Shown one piece after another: positions 8,501 to 11,605 of a DNA stretch of 11,605 bases. The stretch is taken from positions 1-11,605 of the forward strand of contig JBIKMR010000130.1 of the NCBI GenBank assembly GCA_044359155.1, written 5' to 3'. Each line of letters opens with the position of its first letter. The stretch's first letter is position 1. The DNA comes from WGMK01 sp044359155. GTDB lineage: Bacteria; Hydrogenedentota; Hydrogenedentia; Hydrogenedentales; JAEUWI01. A program made the translations under genes and the position numbers. Under the pieces are notes generated by a model. That model was not told the origin of the DNA, did no database searches, and worked only from the letters and a program-made list of their open reading frames with translations.

Positions 8501-8639
8501 AGAACAGTAGCATTGAGATGAGGAAGTCGGTGAGGTTCTTAATCGCAACGTTGATGCTGTTCTTGGCGCGGGTAAAGCCGCTTTCCAAACACATGAACCC
8601 GGCCTGCATGAGAAAGACCAGGCCGCCGTTCAACAGCAT
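5529..8639 (-). CDS. Ammonium transporter (Amt)-sensor histidine kinase fusion
   Basis: A 1036-residue membrane kinase, counted from the first ATG. Residues 1-375 form an Amt/Mep/Rh domain. KNSINVAIKNLTDF marks its start, Asp149 in VDFAG corresponds to the substrate-site Asp of AmtB, and the pore twin histidines are present (His157 in STVVH, His311 in VPVHLG). A HAMP-like linker (about 390-435), PAS (about 440-550), GAF (about 580-730) and a coiled coil (about 735-785) follow. The kinase core has H-box His800 (GVAHEINTP), N-box Asn927/Asn931, G1 DNGKGIP, IFDPFF and GSGLGL. All catalytic motifs are intact. Expected role: bind or conduct ammonium and pass the signal to the overlapping REC-HD-GYP gene. 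Amt-kinase fusions such as Ks-Amt5 of Kuenenia are known ammonium sensors. The real start is probably upstream at an ATT (8667-8669), because conserved LDIAW residues precede this ATG and it lacks a ribosome binding site. Confidence 0.95.
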   Translation of the reverse strand: MLLNGGLVFLMQAGFMCLESGFTRAKNSINVAIKNLTDFLISMLLFWGFGFGLMFGMTYAGWVGLDSMLLDFDTIGPWQTAFFFFQTMFCATSATIVSGAIAERIRFDGYIVVTCIISGIIYPLYGHWAWNGADGRSDGGWLMNMGFVDFAGSTVVHSVGGWVSLAALFVLGPRTGRFGPNGQVNTIHGYNIPLSVLGCLLLYMGWFGFNGGSTLSINDSIAKIIANTSMAGAAGGLAALFVGWPIRKRPDVGYVVNGSLAGLVAITASCHAVSAPSAVLIGAIGAVVMICLDCLLERLKIDDAVGAVPVHLGAGIWGTFAVALFGQPEVLGKGLSMAQQAVVQGIGIATAGVWAFGVALVLLWIFNRIFPLRVSIAAEQDGLNFSEHGATTELVDLLNAMEAHGRTGELSERVPVEPFTEVGQIAQQYNRVIDLLQKVVLRSEAIIRDIGEGIITFAEGGVMTSLNPGAEKLFAGRRMELIGQPVTALFAVEVGGSAIALDRMLLWGTRPEGATVWACRKDTSRFPADIRVSRTELGGTTAYTVLVKDITERRRAEEALRSSRTRMQRHNEALASLATLLNEHAEEFETLVAGISKSAVDTLGINAVTVWRNVPGTGTYSRVAETFVDGPPEGNTYLPPLQLDPDTGIAPVLRQVRVTQVGDVTTDPRVTELRLRYLAPRGVTAMLAAQLRLGGEAWGVVLFEHARGKRDWHPEELVFAGSVTDVFAMALETAERRRAEEEVLLINGELEKRVEQRTLALRQSNSELQDALERIEKTQNHLVTVEKMAALGELVAGVAHEINTPVGVAVTGASYLKEQTRKVAEAFESGQLKKSELDSYIKLAYESSRMLMNNLERAAELVQSFKKVAVDQSSEDKRPFRVVEYTNEVLLSLRPKIKKTRIEVVVEGPDDLEVESYPGLFSQIITNLIMNSLTHAYEPSDTGRIVLHYELSGENLIFTYTDNGKGIPHEIISRIFDPFFTTRRGRGGSGLGLHILYNIISGRLGGDIDCQSEVGKGTTFRVNLPINANRGSSHGL

Positions 8640-8666
8640 CCATGCGATGTCTAGCCGTTCTTGAGT

Positions 8667-8683
8667 AATGGCACGATTCTCCT
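8667..8683 (-). promoter_or_regulatory. Ribosome binding site and putative ATT start of the Amt-kinase gene
   Basis: On the minus strand a strong AGGAG (8683-8679) is followed after 9 nt by an in-frame ATT (8669-8667). It opens ITQERLDIAW directly ahead of the ATG at 8639. An in-frame TGA at 8687-8685 rules out a longer extension, and no ATG, GTG or TTG occurs in frame between that stop and 8639. The LDIAW residues resemble the start of the first Amt helix, which supports translation through this segment. A GTG at 8674-8672 is out of frame and meets a stop after seven codons. A one-base sequencing indel would be an alternative explanation. Confidence 0.5.
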
Positions 8684-8713
8684 GTCAGCCGGTCAAGGCC
8701 GATCAGGCTGCTA

Positions 8714-8739
8714 ATGCAGGCGGCCAAGGTCGCCTGTAA
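8714..8739. repeat. Inverted repeat / leader hairpin upstream of the Amt-kinase gene
   Basis: CAGGCG at 8717-8722 and CGCCTG at 8731-8736 are perfect complements around an 8-nt loop. A G-T and a T-A pair extend the stem outward, and C-G pairs extend it inward. On the minus strand it would sit in the 5' leader of the Amt-kinase mRNA, about 30 nt before the AGGAG site. It has no T tract, so it is not a standard terminator. It could be an mRNA-stabilising or protein-binding hairpin, or a DNA operator. Confidence 0.45.
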
Positions 8740-8812
8740 ATCTCCCCGTGAATACTGTAAATCATTCTCCCTCAGGAATCCAGCATTAGAGTTTTGGTCA
8801 AGAACGAACGCC

Positions 8813-8882
8813 GTATACCCCGCAAACGCTTATCCGAGGGCATCGAGTGGAAGAAATTTACACGGAGGACGGACGGTATACC
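8813..8882. promoter_or_regulatory. Pair of GTATACC boxes upstream of manA
   Basis: The heptamer GTATACC occurs at 8813-8819 and again at 8876-8882, exactly 63 bp apart, about six helical turns. The second copy is part of the perfect palindrome GGTATACC (8875-8882). Each contains TATACC, which could serve as a weak -10 box on the plus strand. The upstream -35-like hexamers (TTGGTC at 8794-8799, TTTACA at 8857-8862) are both at a 14-nt spacing, shorter than the usual 17. They may be two weak promoters or two operator sites for one regulator. Neither reading is proven. Confidence 0.3.
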
Positions 8883-8935
8883 TCCAACCGGATGCGCTGT
8901 GGTAGGCTGGCACAAACCCCCTATGGAGGCACGCC

Positions 8936-9922
8936 ATGTTTGACCTCTTGACCTTCAACACGGGCTACTTTTCCCGCGTGTGGGGCGGCGACGCCCTTCG
9001 TACACAACTGGGTATGGACGCGCCCGAAGCTCCCGTAGGGGAAGCGTGGCTGTTGGCAGACCACCCGGCACACGAAAGCCGCGTGGCCAAGGGCCCCTTC
9101 GAGGGAAGCACCCTGCAAGACCTGATGGCATTGAACGATCTCGCGCTGCTGGGAACCCTGCCCAAGCGCACGCGAGACGGGCGCTTTCCTCTGATGCTCA
9201 AGCTGCTGGATTGTAACGACGTGCTCTCCGTGCAGATACACCCGGACGATGCGCTGGCCGAAGAGCTGGGCGAACGCGATGGCGGCAAGACCGAGATGTG
9301 GTACTTCGTGGATGCCGCGCCCGGTGCGGAGATCATTTGTGGCTTGGTCGAAGGTACCAGCGAAGAAGATCTGGCGCGCGCCGCGAGGGAAGGCGGTATG
9401 GCGGAGCTGATGAAGCGCTGGCCCGTGCGGCCCGGCGATGCCGCGCTCGTGCGGGCAGGCACCATACACGCCCTAGGTGCGGGACTGCTGGCGGCAGAGA
9501 TTCAACAGACCAGTGACGTAACCTATCGCCTTTACGATTGGGACCGCATGGGCACCGATGGCCAGCCGCGCCAATTGCACATCGAGCAAGCCCTGCGCTG
9601 TGCCGCCTTGAATACGGCGTTCGACGGGTTGGCCGTGCCCACGGAACTCACGGCGGTGGATGCAAAGCGAGAACTGCTGGCCACTTCCGAATTCTTTGCC
9701 GCCGAACGCGTCAGCTTGAAGGGAAAGCTGCACATCTACGAAACGGGCGGCGAAAGTTTCCGCCTGCTGCTCTGCGTGGCAGGCAAGATCAAACTGCAAT
9801 CCGGCGACGGCGAGTGCAAGCTCACCCCCGGCCAGTGCGCCCTGTTGGCAGGCGTACAAGAATGCTACGTGGCTGAAGGCACGGGAGTGATGTTGGATTA
9901 CTACGTGCCGTCGGGTGGGTGA
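8936..9922 (+). CDS. manA: Mannose-6-phosphate isomerase, class I (cupin type)
   Basis: Interconverts fructose-6-phosphate and mannose-6-phosphate in the cytoplasm, feeding GDP-mannose and mannose-containing glycans or allowing mannose use. The 328-residue product is close to the short ManA form of Firmicutes (about 315) rather than the 390-residue enterobacterial one. Zinc ligands are visible: His102 in VQIHPDD, Glu120 in GGKTEMWY and His178 in AGTIHALGAG. EIQQTSDVTYRLYDWDR (189-204), containing catalytic-region Arg198, is diagnostic. The C-terminal cupin half (about 250-328) is more diverged. The ATG at 8936 has a perfect GGAGG site at 8925-8929 with a 6-nt spacer. The gene stands alone, divergent from the Amt-kinase gene and convergent with the glycosyltransferase gene. 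Its product would plausibly supply mannose-derived donors to that glycosyltransferase, but this is inference from position. Confidence 0.95.
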   Translation: MFDLLTFNTGYFSRVWGGDALRTQLGMDAPEAPVGEAWLLADHPAHESRVAKGPFEGSTLQDLMALNDLALLGTLPKRTRDGRFPLMLKLLDCNDVLSVQIHPDDALAEELGERDGGKTEMWYFVDAAPGAEIICGLVEGTSEEDLARAAREGGMAELMKRWPVRPGDAALVRAGTIHALGAGLLAAEIQQTSDVTYRLYDWDRMGTDGQPRQLHIEQALRCAALNTAFDGLAVPTELTAVDAKRELLATSEFFAAERVSLKGKLHIYETGGESFRLLLCVAGKIKLQSGDGECKLTPGQCALLAGVQECYVAEGTGVMLDYYVPSGG

Positions 9923-9934
9923 GTTATTGGAGGA

Positions 9935-9983
9935 GACCTGCGGTCGGGAGCGATTACGCGAATGGGGACATTCGCGGTCCGAC
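9935..9983. repeat. Nested inverted repeats after manA (REP-like element or terminator)
   Basis: CGCGAAT (9957-9963) and ATTCGCG (9970-9976) form a perfect 7-bp stem with loop GGGGAC. Outside it, GTCGG (9943-9947) pairs with CCGAC (9979-9983) across an asymmetric internal loop. A small GACC/GGTC hairpin (9935-9938 with 9942-9945) adjoins. No T tract follows on either strand. The extent of symmetry in so short a spacer suggests a REP-type dispersed palindrome or a structured 3' end. Confidence 0.45.
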
Positions 9984-9985
9984 GG

Positions 9986-10009
9986 AGGGCCAATCTCCTG
10001 ATTGGCCTT
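9986..10009. terminator. Strong hairpin between convergent manA and glycosyltransferase genes
   Basis: GGCCAATC (9988-9995) and GATTGGCC (10000-10007) are an exact 8-bp inverted repeat with a TCCT loop. The stem extends to ten pairs with one G-T and one A-T pair. It lies 65 nt past the manA stop and 35 nt past the stop of the opposing gene, where a bidirectional terminator is expected. A T tract is missing on both strands, so classical intrinsic termination would be weak. Confidence 0.45.
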
Positions 10010-10041
10010 GGAGTGCGGTTGCGTGACAACCATGCTAGGGT

Positions 10042-11205
10042 TTATGAAACCAGCCGCTCCAGAATCCTCTGCGCCAAACCAGGCTTCAGGAAACGATGCT
10101 GCGATTCCAGCGGTGTGCCTTTGCGTTTCGCAGTCAGCGTGCCGATGGGGCGTGGGGGAGAGGCGGTCAATAGGTCTATCTGCTCAATGAAACAGGCGGC
10201 ATAGGCAGGCATGGCGTAGTCCCCGGCGGTAGCATGGGCGGCTTGGCCCATAGCCTGCACTTGGGATGGTTCGACCGTTAGCTGGTGCAACTGGGCGGCG
10301 AGTTCTTCCATCGCCCCGATGGGCACAATGCCGCCGTTGGTTCCCGGTGTAATCACCCCGCGCACACCGCTGCTTGCATCGGTAACGAAAGGCACGCAGC
10401 CTTCGGCCATGGCCTCGAGCATACTGCAACTGGTGCCCTCGAATTCGCTGACTTGCAGAAACACATCGTGCGCGCGCCAGATCTGCGCCATGCTTGCAGC
10501 AGGGACGGGGGGTTGAAACACCACGCGCCCGCCGTGGGGCAGGGCGTCCAGTGCGCACTGAAGTTCATCCCGTTGCGCGCCAGAACCGATGATGGTGAGC
10601 GTGAAGTCGGATTGATTCTTTTGCAAAGCAGACACGAGCGGCACGAAGTCCATCACGCGCTTTTGCTTCTGCACAATGCGACCGCCATAGATGAGGCGCA
10701 GGGGCTTTGCCTGCCAGTTGCGGTTCAAAGGATCGGGCACTTCTACTCCATAGGGCAGCGACACAATCTCGCCGCGTCTATGGGGAAGGCGCACGCCAAG
10801 GTTGTCCGCGCAGGTCTGGCTGGCGGCCAGGTATCGGCCCACGGTGGAATCCAGCCACGCCAGCGGCGCGTAGTATTCCGCGTCGGAATCGGAGTGGGCG
10901 TAGGCCAGCGTGCGCAGCGGCAGCCCCTGCTTTACCAACTCAGCGCAAAGGAGGAAAAGTTCCCACACGAAGTTCGGCATTACCACCGCGCTGGGATGCG
11001 CCCGCAGGTAGGCGCGCATGGCAGCCTCGGTGGTTATCTCCGCGTCGAAACTGCCCACGCCCTTGCCCGTGCGCCAGCAGTTGATCACCCGCACATCGTA
11101 TCGAGGATGCGCGACCAGCACCGCACGCAGTCGCAAGGCCCACGAGGTCACGCCGGACTCAATGTCGGCGGCGGCGATTAGGATGGGTATGCGGGCTGCG
11201 CTCAT
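10042..11205 (-). CDS. Glycosyltransferase family 4 (GT-B) enzyme
   Basis: A 387-residue retaining glycosyltransferase of the GT-B fold, cytoplasmic or membrane-peripheral. It probably adds a sugar to a surface glycan, glycolipid or protein. The C-terminal donor domain begins at about 168 with LRLIYGGRIVQKQKR (Arg176 plus a Lys in the phosphate-binding position). It continues with LTIIGSG at 203-209 and the signature EGTSCSMLEAMAEG. Glu256 and Glu264 form the E-X7-E pair typical of GT4. The N-terminal acceptor domain (1-160) is less conserved, as usual; AYAHSDSDAEYYAPL at 101-115 is probably part of the acceptor site. The ATG at 11205 overlaps the stop of the upstream DUF115 gene as ATGA, so the two are translated together. 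Upstream ACGGAA is only a weak ribosome binding site, which fits coupling. Donor and acceptor cannot be told from sequence; nearby manA makes a mannose-derived donor possible but unproven. Confidence 0.93.
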   Translation of the reverse strand: MSAARIPILIAAADIESGVTSWALRLRAVLVAHPRYDVRVINCWRTGKGVGSFDAEITTEAAMRAYLRAHPSAVVMPNFVWELFLLCAELVKQGLPLRTLAYAHSDSDAEYYAPLAWLDSTVGRYLAASQTCADNLGVRLPHRRGEIVSLPYGVEVPDPLNRNWQAKPLRLIYGGRIVQKQKRVMDFVPLVSALQKNQSDFTLTIIGSGAQRDELQCALDALPHGGRVVFQPPVPAASMAQIWRAHDVFLQVSEFEGTSCSMLEAMAEGCVPFVTDASSGVRGVITPGTNGGIVPIGAMEELAAQLHQLTVEPSQVQAMGQAAHATAGDYAMPAYAACFIEQIDLLTASPPRPIGTLTAKRKGTPLESQHRFLKPGLAQRILERLVS

Positions 11206-11605
11206 GGATTTCCGTGGAACAGCGTGCTGAAGTCCACGCGCTCGAACACGTTCAGTCTGGTGCGTGCGCTAGCGTTGTAGATGCTGCGCCCTTCCTGCTC
11301 GAAGGTCTGCCGCGAAAGGGCATAGGCCGCCTCTTGTCGGCGCACGTCGGGCACGCCGATGGGGTCGCCTTCCTTGTAATAATCGTCGTCAAAGTGCAGC
11401 CCGCGCACTTTCTCCAGGTGTTCCTTGGTAATGGTAATGTGCTGCGGGTCAAACAGCTTCGGCAGGTCGCCGTAGTCGTGGTCCAGCCCAACGATGTACA
11501 CCGGGTTGCACCCCAGGTGATACGCCCATTGCAGCATCAGGTAGGTGACCGTTGCGCCCAGGTGCGCGACGGCGGCGAAGTCTCGGCTGAACTGGGGATA
11601 CTCGT
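11202..11605 (-). CDS. DUF115 / MptE-like (6-hydroxymethylpterin diphosphokinase-like) protein, C-terminal part
   Basis: The frame is open to the right-hand edge of the window, so the N-terminal part lies outside; about 134 residues are visible. Translation upstream of the first ATG continues as FAAVAHLGATVTYLMLQWA. Followed by NPVYIVGLDHDYG, this is the typical end of a DUF115 domain, in which a hydrophobic strand leads into a conserved G-x-D. DUF115 domains occur in the archaeal pterin kinase MptE and, in bacteria, in Maf-type motility-accessory and glycan-associated proteins. The 3' end overlaps the glycosyltransferase start by 4 nt, which favours a glycan-related role over folate chemistry. 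The tail (about the last 60 residues, with DDDYYKEGD and VRRQEAAYALSRQ) is predicted soluble. The specific activity is unknown. Confidence 0.8.
   Translation of the reverse strand, partial: EYPQFSRDFAAVAHLGATVTYLMLQWAYHLGCNPVYIVGLDHDYGDLPKLFDPQHITITKEHLEKVRGLHFDDDYYKEGDPIGVPDVRRQEAAYALSRQTFEQEGRSIYNASARTRLNVFERVDFSTLFHGNP

Larger units (their letters stand above)
8684..8935. other. Divergent regulatory region between Amt-kinase and manA; no gene
   Basis: About 250 nt with no credible coding frame, flanked by 5' ends on both sides, so promoters for both directions should lie here. It is more AT-rich than the genes around it in the stretch 8737-8862. I find no convincing sigma-70 promoter with normal spacing in either direction and no sigma-54 -24/-12 element. 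The strong elements are a hairpin at 8714-8739, two GTATACC boxes 63 bp apart and complementary segments around the manA ribosome binding site. The first two have their own entries; the third is treated as a finding. Confidence 0.6.

Noticed and set aside
8669..8684. TGGCACG on the plus strand, resembling the -24 part of a sigma-54 promoter
   Set aside because: The required GC of the -12 element is absent at GG-N10; the bases there are CT. It also points away from the Amt-kinase gene.
8908..8922. Second TGGCAC just upstream of manA
   Set aside because: No GC at the -12 position, and it sits 23-28 nt before the start codon, overlapping where the mRNA leader should be.
9957..9980. Possible pseudoknot between hairpin loop GGAC and downstream GTCC
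   Set aside because: The second strand begins directly after the 7-bp stem with no linker to span the groove, so the fold is sterically implausible.
10285..11181. Open frame of 298 codons on the plus strand opposite the glycosyltransferase
   Set aside because: Shadow of the GT4 gene; low-complexity His/Gly/Arg composition and no motifs.
1..11605. Mobile elements, integrases, CRISPR arrays, tRNA or rRNA genes
   Set aside because: No transposase or integrase motifs, no regularly spaced direct repeats and no tRNA-like or rRNA-like sequence seen; all long stretches are accounted for by the genes listed.

Overview
The window looks like a chromosomal stretch from a GC-rich, Gram-negative-type bacterium. 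Strong Shine-Dalgarno sites, C/G-ending codons, a TTG start and short gene overlaps are visible. I cannot place the organism firmly. A lone Nif3 with a CutA-like insert, glycogen synthase, an Amt-histidine kinase and a DUF115 protein would suit a PVC-like or other environmental lineage, but that is inference. There is no rRNA, tRNA, CRISPR array, insertion sequence or prophage gene.

Layout. Positions 1-2901 (+) hold a compact three-gene unit: the 3' part of a Nif3/DUF34 metalloprotein, a 196-residue two-helix membrane protein I do not recognise, and glycogen synthase glgA. The genes are separated by 1 nt or overlap by 4 nt. After a 91-nt gap (2902-2992) comes a stand-alone DRE-TIM aldolase/lyase-like gene (2993-3952, +). 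It ends 3 nt from the end of the oppositely oriented response-regulator gene.

Positions 3956-8639 (-) hold a two-component pair. A 1036-residue protein fuses an ammonium transporter domain to HAMP-like, PAS, GAF and histidine kinase modules. Its gene overlaps by 11 nt a gene for a REC-DUF3369-HD-GYP response regulator. The likely circuit is external ammonium to phosphorelay to cyclic-di-GMP breakdown. This pair is the most interesting part of the window. The kinase gene appears to start at an ATT codon 30 nt upstream of its first ATG.

A divergent intergenic region of about 300 nt, rich in inverted repeats, separates this pair from manA (8936-9922, +), a mannose-6-phosphate isomerase. A 119-nt spacer with strong hairpins then leads to two right-hand genes read on the minus strand. 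One is a GT4 glycosyltransferase (10042-11205). The other is the C-terminal part of a DUF115/MptE-like protein (11202 to the window edge), overlapping it by 4 nt.

Together, glgA, manA, the GT4 enzyme and the DUF115 protein suggest storage-polysaccharide and surface-glycan metabolism next to a nitrogen-sensing switch. No direct regulatory link between them is visible.
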